DNA of 64,000 nt from NCBI GenBank assembly GCA_037102815.1, contig BTPP01000001.1, forward strand, positions 3,125,001 through 3,189,000, read 5' to 3'. Of this stretch, positions 53,825 through 63,783 are shown one piece after another. The notes under the pieces were generated by a model. That model saw only the letters and a program-made list of their open reading frames with translations, searched no databases and was not told where the DNA came from. How positions within the stretch are numbered: position 1 is the first letter of the stretch; every line of letters starts with the position of its first letter. The DNA is from Neurospora intermedia (taxonomy: Eukaryota > Ascomycota > Sordariomycetes > Sordariales > Sordariaceae). The position numbers and the translations under genes were made by a program.

Positions 53825-55336
53825 TTAAAACTCCTCGCCCATTCTAGCTCCTCCACCTCCAACCCAGTCTTCGCGCTCGTAGTAGCGGAATACGAGGTCG
53901 TAATCCTCGAAATCGTGAACAATACGGTCAACGCGACGATATCCGTTGATGCGCTCCATACGCTGCTTAGCAGCGGCACCCCAGCTGCGGCGGGAATCAT
54001 CAGCATCCTCGCCAGGTGTGGTGGCCAATGCGCCCTTGGCCTCGAACAAAGTCACACTGAAACGTCCAGGGCGGAAGATGTTAACAACCTGCTCAATGAC
54101 TTCAGCTGTCTGGCGTCCGTTCTGGCCTCCGGGAACGTTGGTTTCGAAGGAGGCAAAGGAGCACTGGGGCTCAGGGGTGACGTGGACCGTGAAGTAGTGG
54201 CCGGCCTTGGGAACAGTGCCGTCGGCGCCCGCGACAGCTGGTACGACACCGTTGGCGGAAAAGCCGCAAGGGGAGAACTGGTACGCATCGATGCGAGCAT
54301 CAGGATAGGTGGAGGTGGGATACACGGCGGAAAGACCGCATGCTTCCGACACGACAGTACCCAAGGCGTGACCCTCGGTGGTAAGGGCTTCGGGAAGAAC
54401 AGCCTGGCCATCCGCATCGCAGTCTCCAGAGCTGCTGAAGACGTCAAAAGAGGCATCTCCGTTCGCCTCAGATTTGGAAAAGAGCTTCTCCTTGGCGATC
54501 GCAGTCGCTTCTTCGAGGTAAAACTTCTTGGCGTTCTCGGGATCCAGGTCGGTCATCAGGATCTCCAAAGTCTCGTCCGCGTTGTGTTCGATCACACCTC
54601 CAAAGGGAGCCACAATACCGGTAGGAATCTTGGACCTACGACTGGGGCTGACACCACGGCTGGAAGTGGGGGTACGTGGAGGAGTCAGGGAGCTGGTGGG
54701 GGATGTAATGTAAAGGTACCAATGGTCACCGTTCATCTTGCCAACCATGTAGGCACTGCCGTTCTCGAACATGTTATCCAAGAAGGTGACCTCATCTCTC
54801 CAGCTCTTGTGGGGCCCACGCTGCTTCTGGGGGAACAAAAAGTTCTTACGGCTATAGAACACGCGCAGAGGAGTAGCGGCAACCTTGGGGTCCTCCAACG
54901 AAGCCACGTTATGGAAAGGAAATCCAGCCTCGACGGCGGCGATGCGCAACATCAAGTCCAGACCCAGCAGCAAAGTGGTGGTACCGCATGTCTTGAGGAT
55001 GATCTTGTGGGGGAACACAAACATGCTGGATTCAGAGAGAAGGTATGAGTCCACGTTCTCAGAGTTAATGATGGACAGGACCTTGCAGTGAACCAGATCA
55101 AGCATGGGAGTCCAGCAGTCAGGATTGACGGCCTTCAGGCCACCCTCCTTGACACCGGCAGGGAGAGCCTTGGCGCTGGGCGCAAACCAGACCTCGAGGA
55201 GCTTCTCGGGGCCTTCAAAGGCATTGGTGGAGTCGAGGTCGGCAGCGACATCGTGGTTGATGGTAAGGTAAGGAGTGCCCTCGGAAGGGGAGAAGGTGTA
55301 GTTGGCGGGAATGGCGGGAACTCCGAGGCCAGACAT
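53825..55336 (-). CDS. S-adenosylmethionine decarboxylase proenzyme
   Basis: Single coding exon for 503 residues. The enzyme makes decarboxylated S-adenosylmethionine, the aminopropyl donor for spermidine and spermine. It is made as a proenzyme that cleaves itself at a serine to form a pyruvoyl group: the site is S103 in LLSESSMFVF, with the processing cysteine C117 in LKTCGTTTLL, 14 residues on as in the human enzyme. Start MSGLGVPAIPANYTFSPSE. The C-terminal half carries YFTVHVTPEPQCSFASFETN. A Ser/Pro-rich insert (SSLTPPRTPTSSRGVSPSRRS, residues about 235-256) is absent from animal enzymes. Regulation is expected through polyamine levels; the long AUG-free leader with a spliced intron points to leader control. 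In Neurospora this is spe-2. Confidence 0.96.
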   Translation of the reverse strand: MSGLGVPAIPANYTFSPSEGTPYLTINHDVAADLDSTNAFEGPEKLLEVWFAPSAKALPAGVKEGGLKAVNPDCWTPMLDLVHCKVLSIINSENVDSYLLSESSMFVFPHKIILKTCGTTTLLLGLDLMLRIAAVEAGFPFHNVASLEDPKVAATPLRVFYSRKNFLFPQKQRGPHKSWRDEVTFLDNMFENGSAYMVGKMNGDHWYLYITSPTSSLTPPRTPTSSRGVSPSRRSKIPTGIVAPFGGVIEHNADETLEILMTDLDPENAKKFYLEEATAIAKEKLFSKSEANGDASFDVFSSSGDCDADGQAVLPEALTTEGHALGTVVSEACGLSAVYPTSTYPDARIDAYQFSPCGFSANGVVPAVAGADGTVPKAGHYFTVHVTPEPQCSFASFETNVPGGQNGRQTAEVIEQVVNIFRPGRFSVTLFEAKGALATTPGEDADDSRRSWGAAAKQRMERINGYRRVDRIVHDFEDYDLVFRYYEREDWVGGGGARMGEEF

Positions 55337-55743
55337 GTTGAGTCGGTTTGAGGGGGTTGTTGACAGTGTGTCTTCTAAAACGAAGCGTCCGCGGGACACT
55401 AGCTGCCGCTCAGATGAACTTTGATGGCGTTCTTCTGAGAGAGTAGGCCCACAGGATTGTGGTGTCCTTTAAGAGGCTGGCTTCGCCAGCAGCAGTGGGT
55501 GGATGAAGGTAGCTGAACGTCTCACGAAGTAGACGTTAGGGAGGTCGAGTGCGAAGCGGAAGGAGATAGAACCGTGAGAGCAGAATGGTGGGCTTTGTCG
55601 TCGAGTTCGCCGTGGTCGCGACACAACCGATACCTATAGGCGATATCGGGCGGGGTAGGAAGGGCGAGAGAACCGGTTCAAGGGACGCGGGCAGGCTCCG
55701 AGGTGTTGGTTATGAGGATGTTTGAGAAGGATGTTATCTAGGC

Positions 55744-56114
55744 CTAGCAGAGAGAGGGTTAGTCAAGAGGAAGTAGTTCGGGAGAGCAAGAACCGCACTT
55801 TGCAGGCTTGGACAGGAAGCGAAGAAGGTCGATCGAGCTCATGGGGCGGCGGCAGAGATGGGAGTGAGAGGCGACGGGAAGCCCAAGACAGTATTGAGGA
55901 ACTGTACGGGCAGGGCAGGCCGAAATTCGGGTTACTGTTCGAGCATGTGTATCTTGAATGGGAATCAAGCCGTTTGACAAGAGTTGCTCTCCCGTAGAGA
56001 CCGGTGGTGGAGCGGATTGGCCGCGGGCGCAAAGCAGAGGAGGGGGGGATGTTGCGACGACTCGAGTTGGGACGAAGGGCGTGTCGGGATCGAATTGCTC
56101 GAGAAAAGACTCAC
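55744..56114 (-). promoter_or_regulatory. Predicted 5'-UTR intron of the S-adenosylmethionine decarboxylase gene
   Basis: Minus strand, 371 bp. The donor GTGAGT at 56114-56109 and acceptor TCTCTGCTAG at 55744, with a perfect GACTAAC branch point 20 bp before it, fit fungal splice signals. If spliced, the leader would contain no AUG at all between about 56200 and the start codon; both upstream AUGs in the region (55842 and 55946) lie in this intron. Confidence 0.6.
55759..55842 (-). promoter_or_regulatory. Candidate upstream ORF inside the spe-2 leader intron
   Basis: ATG at 55842 opens a 27-codon frame (MSSIDLLRFLSKPAKCGSC...) that ends at 55759. A second, four-codon frame (MLEQ) starts at 55946. 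They would be read only if the predicted intron is retained. A regulatory role is inference; AdoMetDC messages of animals and plants are known to carry uORFs. Confidence 0.35.
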
Positions 56115-57546
56115 AATGTAGCGGTTGATACGCGGTCCGAGAAACGGGCAACAAATAGAGGTCTCACGCGAGGGAAGATCGTCGTCAAAGGTCTGAGTGA
56201 AAATTGACCAAACAGTTTGAAAAGCTCAAGAGGAGGGGTTGCAACGCGCCTGATGAGAGATTTTGAAATTTTATGGACAGGAGGCCGAAAAAAAAGTGGG
56301 ATTGGGTTTTTGCTGGAGGTTTGGCCCCTGCCGGCCCTGTTTGGCGGGGGACAAGTGGGAATTCCAGCAGGAGCAAAGCCCACTGCAACCCAAGATCGAC
56401 CTTGTCTCCGGCGCTGCAAGATTCAGCCCAAGTTTCTGCTGTTAGGCTACATTATGCGAAAGACCAGTATAGCACTAACTTGCGAGCTCCATGGGGGAAT
56501 TGATTCCGATCAGGCCTGTGACTGGCCTCATCAGGCACAATTCAACCCAAAAGGCAACTTTGAAAAATCATCATCGTGACCAATTCCAAGATCGTCAAAA
56601 TGTGAGACAATACTTACAGGGCAGGTCCCAATGAAATCCAGTTCAGAAATCGAACCGTGTCCAAGCATCATGGCATGTATGTCTAGTTCTTGAAATTCAT
56701 TGAACTAAATGTCAGTCTTTGAGGTATCTACGAACATGGAAAGGAACAAGTGGAGGTGGAAATCAACCATCGATTTGAGGGCATTCAAGGGCACACAAAG
56801 ACAAGCCCACAATCGCAGGATTTGTTCGATTCGCATGGATTTGTTGAGTTCCAGGACCACTCTCGACCATGACGGTACGGTGCATAATTTCTTCTTTCAA
56901 ATAATCCATTGATCAATATGTTGACGTCTTGTAACAGCTTGTGACCAGCTTACCCCAGCGAGCTGTTCATCATCAGGACTATTGTTTTGGGCTTCAAATC
57001 AACCAGTTCAAAGCCATGATCCCTTATGCACAATCCATGTTTTCAAAAAGGCGCCGCAGAAGGTCCGTAGGCAGAAAAGGCGGAAAATAAGGGTGTAGTA
57101 AGGACCCTGACCCTCTGCGACGACTCAAGTCCTTTATCTTCATCCCGGAGCCGAGACAGCAAGGATGTTGCGACATTTGTTTTGATGAAGGAGGTCTCAG
57201 CTGATGACGAGAAATATCCCTGTGGTAGTCTCGCTTCTGCAATGATTGTCTAAGAAAGTGTCAATTGGGGCAACCGTAAGTTGGTTTTGGGCCTTCTTTC
57301 CCACGGCACCCGCACTTGGTCCATCAGGTCGCAGCAGTCGCTTGTAGTTGCGCATGCTTGTGTTGCGCAATCCCAAGTTTGGACCCGCGTGCATGCGTCA
57401 ATGATGAAGCTCCTGCCGGAATCAAGTCGTTCGTCCGGCGAATCGGTAGCGGGAGAGGATTCAGCCTGGATGGAGGGTGATGAGAGAAAGTCTTCGGAAG
57501 AGACTTCGGCTTTTGGTCATTTTCCTTGGCTGAGAAGAGATCCCAT

Positions 57547-58547
57547 TCATTGTTGTACAGCAGATATCACATCGGCCGTGATTTTGCTGAAGATAGGTGC
57601 AAGGGAGCAATCCTTGTACTTGTGCACCAAACGCGAGCCATCTTTGACCTCCTCCTCTTCACTTGTGCTAGCCCCAGCAGGAGTCGAAATATCCTTTCCG
57701 TCGACCGTGGTGCCTGCTGGGTACGTTGGTCTCTTGCCTGTCTCGATGAGAACGAGAAACTGAGGGTCGATCGGAACACGGCCAAGGAAACGAACGCCAA
57801 AGTCATTCGCCATGACCTCTCCACCACCACTCATGAAAATGTTTGTGCACTCGCTGCAGTTGGGACAAACAAAGCCACACATGTTCTCCACAACACCGAG
57901 GACTCGGATGTTGGTTTTGGTGCAAAAGTTGAGCTCCTTCCTGACGTCTGCAGTTGCCACGGCCTGAGGGGTGGTGACCACAACGGCTCCAGCAAGTTGG
58001 CCTGGTCGTGCCTTTTGCAGCAGATTCTCTGCCAAGGAAATGTGCTCGTCGCTGGTACCGGGAGGCGTGTCGATGAGGAGATAGTCGGTCTCGTCCCAGA
58101 ACACGTCGGACAAGAATTGGCGAACCATGGCGGTCTTCTTTGGTCCACGCCAGACAACGGCGTCACCCCGCTTGGGAAGAAGGAAACCGAGGCTCATGAC
58201 GCGAAGGGATCCGACGCCGGCAGATGGGTCAGCTTCGTGAACGGTGATAGGCAACCAGCCACCAGGCGCTTGTGTTACTTTGGCATCTTCGATGCCGAAC
58301 ATGCGCGGAATCGAGGGGCCTGTGAGGTCTACGTCCAGCACTCCAACCGAATGGCCCGCAAGCGAAAGAGAAAGAGCAAGCTGAGTTGTGACAGATGATT
58401 TCCCAACACCTCCTTTACCTGAAAGGACCTGTGTGTTCTGGTCAGCAATGACATGTTTGTGGTGATGATGGGGTCCAGCCTGTAGAAAACCCACGGATGA
58501 CCGGGGATGCATACCAGGACAATATGCTTGACTTTGGCAAGAGACAT
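57547..58547 (-). CDS. Cytosolic Fe-S cluster assembly factor Cfd1 (NUBP2)
   Basis: Two exons (58547-58515, only 33 nt, and 58428-57547; intron 86 bp, GTATGC donor, CACACAG acceptor) encode 304 residues. Cfd1 is a P-loop NTPase that, with Nbp35, forms the scaffold on which cytosolic and nuclear iron-sulfur clusters are built. The start reads [20 protein letters not shown], with the deviant Walker A motif GKGGVGKSS at about 15-23; later [15 protein letters not shown] and [10 protein letters not shown]. The C-terminal cluster-binding cysteines are C199 and C202 in CPNC ([15 protein letters not shown]). There is no N-terminal ferredoxin-like four-cysteine extension, which separates it from Nbp35, and no mitochondrial presequence, which separates it from Ind1. 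A Glu/Ser insert lies near residue 265. Confidence 0.96.
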
Positions 58548-59247
58548 TTTGACTGTTTTTGTGTCCAAGACCCGTGATACGTCCTCTCAACCTTCAGTTA
58601 AGCCGCTGGAGTTTTGATTGATATGAAATTTGTGAATCGGGTTGGGGTTGAGCGATGTCATTGTCAAAAAATAGTAAAGCTGCTGATGAATCTTCGCCTT
58701 CTGAAAGTTGGAGAAGGGCGATGAATGCACCTGAATCGGCCTCGAATCGGCCTGTGCTTTATCAGCAGGTGGGGCCCCCACTGGTCTTCCCGTCTGCCCA
58801 GCCAAGCCAAGTTTTCTTCAGAAGGAACCTCGAGCAGGGATTTTGGTTCGATGGTATAAATTGTAGCCGTGGCCCTGTTAAAGGCTACGGATACCCCGGC
58901 GCATGGGCCATCAAAAGCCACTACTCCCAAATAAACATGATGCAGACCAGACCGATGTCTGGGCCCCCTGACATGTGCATTTGGCATCCAGGCATTGAAC
59001 CCGTCGATGCCCTGTGAGCGTCAACATCCATTTCGCCAGTCCACAACCACTCCCGCCTTTTGAGTTCTCGATCACGGCCGGACTCAATTGGATCGCAGGG
59101 ACACGCCAGACGACGCCTTTTGCGAGTTACACATTGAAGAACATTGGATACACGACATGCTTAGCTGCATATAGTCGACACCCGATTCGCGCAACATGAT
59201 CGTTGGGGCCATAGTAGAGGTGTTTGGGTCCTTATAGTCACAGCAGA
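58548..59247. other. Divergent promoter region of cfd1 and the trafficking-like gene
   Basis: 700-bp interval from which cfd1 and the gene at 59248 are transcribed in opposite directions. A TATAAA at 58855-58860 (plus strand) might serve the rightward gene. No other gene seen. Confidence 0.5.
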
Positions 59248-61851
59248 ATGGACGATCCATGGGGTTCGCCATGGGCTACCGCAGACGCATCAACAGACCT
59301 CGGACATAGTTTGACGAGAAGAAGATCCGATCTCGAGCCTCCCAAACGAGCCTTGCTGTCCGCCAGCAATTCGCCGCGACTACCCGCCATCACGGCCCCT
59401 TCGCCGTGGGCAGACGCTGAAGATGGCTTCGGAGGCTGGGCCGCCCCAGATGGATTAACAACACAGACGACGACGACTGCTCAGTCGGGATGGATGGGTG
59501 GATGGCGGTCTCGGAGCCCAAGTCTCGCGGCACCGTCCCGAGAGAATGGCTTCAGGTCTCGCAGTCCTAGCCTTGTCGCACCGTCGAGGGAGAATAGCTG
59601 GAGGTCTCGGAGTCCGAGCCTGATCGCACCTTCGCGGGATAACGGCTTCAGGTCGCGCAGCCCGAGTATTGCTGCATCTGTCCGAGACGAAGAGTTCGCC
59701 AAATCGAATCCGATCGCCTGGCCAGACACTATCGCATCTTCGAACTCGCCCATCGCCCCCGTACTTCGACAGCCGTCCCCTGATCCATGGGCCGCTGAAC
59801 ACTCCCATACGCCGCACAACGACGATAACATCACTCCGCGCTTGGTGATCAACCTTCCCCAGTCTATTGCTGAAGAAGAAGACGATGTCGACAGAGGGAA
59901 ACTGTCTGAGCTAAACCCCGATTGGGCGGACGAAGAGAAGGATGCCTCCAAGGACGGGGTATGCGAAGAAGAACAGAGCGAGCCGACTGGGGCAAAGGCA
60001 GAGACAGAGGCGGAAGTTGTCCAGAGAGCTCCATTACGAATCAGCGTGGGATCGACTATCAATAGTCTACCGACCCGTTCAACCTCCCCTTCTGGTGACG
60101 ATACTGATCATGGGGACGAACGGCAAGATTCGCCCATCACCTCCATCGACGACGACTCCCATGCGAGACCACGCCTCGCACGAAAATCCTCCAGTATGGT
60201 GCAGAAGCCGGTGGAAGAGTTTGATGAAACAGCACAAGTGAGGAGCCAGGAGCCTCCGGTAATACGCCGCGCAGAAAGCAAAAGCTCACTGAGCCCTCAT
60301 CATCACGACGTCTCGGAGGAGGCGTCAGATTTTGGTGATTTTGAAGATGCCCAGGTTAAAGAGCCACCAAATTCTCAAACTCCAGAACCACCCCCAACGC
60401 CATCAGATGTTCAAAAACCTTCTTCGCAGCACGGATCTTCCCCCACGACGTCCCCAACGCAGTCGATGAGCAGTCATCTAGGCCATATGAACGAGTTGGT
60501 AGCCAAGTTCGGCGCCCTGAATTTTGATATCGACTTGTCAAACGTAGACAGAATGTTTGAAACGTCCACCAACATGAAGCCGCTGTTCCCATACGCCGAT
60601 GTCTCGGACCATATCATTACCGACAGCTTCAACAGCATCTCAGAACGCAAGGCCTGGTACCGCATATCCCGTTTCGGCTCATCACGGAAACACAACACAG
60701 GAGACGACGAAAATTACAGAAGGGTGGCATGGCCGACGTCAACGGTATGCCAGGAGACGCTTCAGACTGTCCGCCGATGGATGGAGGAAGACTCCATCGC
60801 AGGCCGTGTTTCCCTGGGTGGAGGCATATCCAAGACGCAAAAGAACATGTTTGGATGGGATTCTTCCGCAGAGCCAGTTACACTTGATGCGATTTTTGGA
60901 AAGAGGACTGTGCCTACCAGGCCGTCCTCCGTTCAACCGCTCCAGCCGCCAAGTGCATTTGGCCTTGTGGATCATTCACCCTTGGGCAGCACTGCGGTCA
61001 ACTCTCTCAAAATCCAGCCACATCGACCAGCGAGTCTTCAGCTACCGCCAGCTGCCACATTCAGCTGGAGTAGCGATTTCTCAGCTTCAGCTGGGAAACC
61101 TCCTCTGACCGCGTCTCTACCATTAACACCATCTCAACCAGCTCAGGGTCATTTCAAAGTGACTCCAATGGACCTCGGGATGTCTTCAATCAGCGCAACG
61201 GCAGCTGCTGAGGATAATGATGACGACTGGGGAGAGATGGTATCTTCGCCATCGGTGACGAAAGCAACCGTGGGCGGCTTTCCCGATTTCAACTCACCGG
61301 TGTCAACATCGACTCCAACTCGTGGCCCAACCCCAGGAACAACAACAGCCGAGTACATGTCCCAGTCGGACCACGTCCCGGCCTCACTCACGCTCACGTC
61401 TAACTCGGGAAATAATACCACCGTCCCAGTTACATCTTCGGCAGCGGATCCTTGGGCATCAGCAGACTTTTCCTTTTTCGAGTCCCCGTCCCAGCAACAA
61501 ACCGGTCCCACGAAGTCCTCAGTCACGCCAAGCCGTCCATCCTCCCTGATTGCCGCCTCTTTCACCCCAACGGCTCCTGGCTCTTCGACCCATTCCTTCG
61601 ACTTACCACGAGTGACTACACCCATCTCCTCCGCCTCGTCAGTCATCGCGCCGCACTCTTCCATGACTCGAAACAGCAGTCCCATTGCCGCAAAAGGAAC
61701 GATTACATCGGCGATATCGTCACCCATCGCGCGCCAAATGACACCAACACAGGCAACCGGCGATCTACAACAGGGCGAGCCAACAGAGGACGAAGTCACG
61801 GTCAGCTCAATTCTCGGCGGTCTACCAGACCTTTCTTATATGTTGCGTTGA
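59248..61851 (+). CDS. Large disordered protein with aftiphilin-like trafficking motifs
   Basis: Single exon, 867 residues from MDDPWGSPWATAD. Most of it is Ser/Pro-rich and predicted disordered. Acidic-aromatic motifs known from clathrin-adaptor binding appear: DFGDFEDA (361-368), DDDWGEM near 657 and DPWASADFSFFES near 733. Residues about 88-150 hold four tandem 16-residue repeats (RSRSPSLxAPSREN). One segment (about 430-560: MNELVAKFGALNFDIDLSNVDRMF, YADVSDHIITDSFNS, RISRFGSSRK, WMEEDSIAGRVSLGGG) looks like a small folded domain and is probably what fungal homologues conserve. The motif set resembles aftiphilin and yeast Laa2, which link AP-1 to clathrin carriers; that is inference from short motifs. 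No membrane helix or signal peptide. Confidence 0.75.
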   Translation: MDDPWGSPWATADASTDLGHSLTRRRSDLEPPKRALLSASNSPRLPAITAPSPWADAEDGFGGWAAPDGLTTQTTTTAQSGWMGGWRSRSPSLAAPSRENGFRSRSPSLVAPSRENSWRSRSPSLIAPSRDNGFRSRSPSIAASVRDEEFAKSNPIAWPDTIASSNSPIAPVLRQPSPDPWAAEHSHTPHNDDNITPRLVINLPQSIAEEEDDVDRGKLSELNPDWADEEKDASKDGVCEEEQSEPTGAKAETEAEVVQRAPLRISVGSTINSLPTRSTSPSGDDTDHGDERQDSPITSIDDDSHARPRLARKSSSMVQKPVEEFDETAQVRSQEPPVIRRAESKSSLSPHHHDVSEEASDFGDFEDAQVKEPPNSQTPEPPPTPSDVQKPSSQHGSSPTTSPTQSMSSHLGHMNELVAKFGALNFDIDLSNVDRMFETSTNMKPLFPYADVSDHIITDSFNSISERKAWYRISRFGSSRKHNTGDDENYRRVAWPTSTVCQETLQTVRRWMEEDSIAGRVSLGGGISKTQKNMFGWDSSAEPVTLDAIFGKRTVPTRPSSVQPLQPPSAFGLVDHSPLGSTAVNSLKIQPHRPASLQLPPAATFSWSSDFSASAGKPPLTASLPLTPSQPAQGHFKVTPMDLGMSSISATAAAEDNDDDWGEMVSSPSVTKATVGGFPDFNSPVSTSTPTRGPTPGTTTAEYMSQSDHVPASLTLTSNSGNNTTVPVTSSAADPWASADFSFFESPSQQQTGPTKSSVTPSRPSSLIAASFTPTAPGSSTHSFDLPRVTTPISSASSVIAPHSSMTRNSSPIAAKGTITSAISSPIARQMTPTQATGDLQQGEPTEDEVTVSSILGGLPDLSYMLR

Positions 61852-63783
61852 CGGTCCGCGATCGGGCCACTATCCTGTTGGACGAGCATCGACGACAAAA
61901 GCCAACGACCCCCAATTCCACAGGATGCTGGGTGGCATGCATAATACATACACTTAATTGTAATCGTCAGAGGTGATTTCTTGCTTTTCTCCCAGGCATG
62001 CATGGCGCTGGCGTTAAGGGGTGGGAGATGATGTTATCACGTAATCGAGAGCTGTGTACAACTGTAAAGAAGCAACGACATACTTTTGCTGGGTTAGCAT
62101 GGTCAGTCAAGCCAACGATCCTGGACTTTTTGTATATCATTTCCGTGTGTCGCATTGGGATGAATGTCGTCTTCCTCTTTGTCTTTGTGTGTAGCACTAA
62201 AGATGTTTCTTATGAGGCCAACCAAACCGGTTTTCTGTCTAGGAAGAAGCTGAGTTGCTGTTTCTGAAATCATGATACATTCTTTGTTGAACCCAACCCA
62301 CTGGTAAGTTGAGGTTGCAATGCAATGGTGTACAACGGCTGTTGATGCGGGGAGCACCCAGCTCGGGAAATATGAACGGTTATTCCCTTGTGGAATAGGA
62401 TATGTAATGTCTTTTGTGTCTCGTGTGACACATGCATCTCGGGCGATGATCATCCTACCGAGGAATCGCGCATCGAATAGGAGAGAAACTTTGAAGGTAG
62501 GCGCTGGATGTGACACCCGTCCAATAGGTACTCCCGAGCATGCGGTGCGGTATCTCGCAGATCAAAATCAGCACCACCTGCCACCCAGTATTGTAACATC
62601 CGTCCAGCACAACCGAGAGCCTGAAAATGGAGGCAAACCCCTGCCACCGCTGCACATACATCACCTTATACTACATCACATTTTCTCTCTCGCGGCAAAT
62701 CATGCGGCTCTGAATCGCAGACAGTCCGAGATCCCTATGCAGGAGTCGCAGGTTGGCAGCGTCAGAGCGCCGAGGAAAACATGATCATCCCAGCGAGCCC
62801 ACCGGCTTTCTCTCTCCCACAAATAAACTTCTTGCCGCTTTCCACTGCCGGGTTGAAATTGGGGTCGATGGGGTACGGCAGTCCCCGCACCGCCATGTTC
62901 AGCTCGTTGGGGGACCGGGGGCCTCGCGGACGGCGTGCCGTGTGTTCGGCCGGCTTGGCCAAGACCGCCTTGGACAACCCCAACATCCAAGTTAAGTGCG
63001 GCCCCTGAAAGGGCCCCATTACCCCAAAACAACACCAACTTCTCCAATGGGGTGGAAGCTCGAGAACTTGAATCGGGTGGAGTTACCGATGTCGAGCACC
63101 GGGCTATGGCGGCCGGCGGGTGATTTACCGCGAACTACATACGTTGGTAGCGTCATTGATGGGGAACAGATGCCGACCGAAAGGGCCGAATGAGCTTATC
63201 TCCGCCTGCCATTACGAAGTCAATTTGTTTCATTTTCTTTTCTCACAAGCGGGATGCGCTCCTGGTGCAGGGTGGTGTTTTGCTAGCAACAAGAAACGTC
63301 AACATTCAGTAACCGTGCTTGGCTCTGTACCCCGCGAAAAGATTTCCACGGCCGGTTCCACCATCCGACCGAGCCCCGGCCATCTCCGTACGGTAAAAAG
63401 GTGTGGAGAGTAGTCCAGGCGGTTGCCCACACTCCGGGCAAATTTGTAGGCGCCGCGGAGTCAACGCGGGGTTCATAACCAATAGAGAAAATCACATAGA
63501 CAAACATGAAGCAGAAAGACAATGCGAACTGGACGAACTGTAATAGGATCTCCAATACACGCACCGTAGCTGATCGTCCTGAGCCAAACCCAGACAGACT
63601 AGTGCCGTATTCATATGTATTCACATCACAGCCTCAAGTACACATGCCTGGCTGTGCAGCGGTACTTATAGACATATCAGCCTCAGCCCGGTTCCTCTCA
63701 ACTTATATTTCACTCCCTTGACCCGCTCGCTTTCCTTGACTCGTCCAGAACCAAACTGCTCCGCCATCGAGGTTCGGAAGAAG
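61852..63783. other. 1.9-kb gene-free region upstream of the P450 gene
   Basis: 3' flank of the trafficking-like gene and promoter region of the cytochrome P450. A minus-strand frame at 62762-63019 (ends ...GREKAGGLAGMIMFSSAL) has protein-like composition but no recognised family and no clear start; it may be chance or a decayed fragment. Confidence 0.45.

Larger units (their letters stand above)
55337..57546. other. Leader/promoter region of spe-2 and 3' flank of cfd1
   Basis: 2.2 kb between two minus-strand genes. The right-hand 1 kb next to spe-2 is its leader. Beyond about 56450 no gene is supported; short frames overlap on both strands. Confidence 0.5.

Noticed and set aside
53633-55048. 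471-codon plus-strand frame
   Set aside because: It is antisense to the S-adenosylmethionine decarboxylase gene; its length follows from codon bias of the real gene and it shows no family motif.
57526-58398. 290-codon plus-strand frame
   Set aside because: Antisense to cfd1, no motif, no promoter-like start.
57547-58547. Assignment as mitochondrial Ind1 or Nbp35
   Set aside because: No presequence and no N-terminal four-cysteine extension; the short start before the P-loop and the CPNC site fit Cfd1.
62762-63019. 85-codon minus-strand frame with protein-like end
   Set aside because: No family recognised, no clear start or introns; kept only as a note in the intergenic entry.
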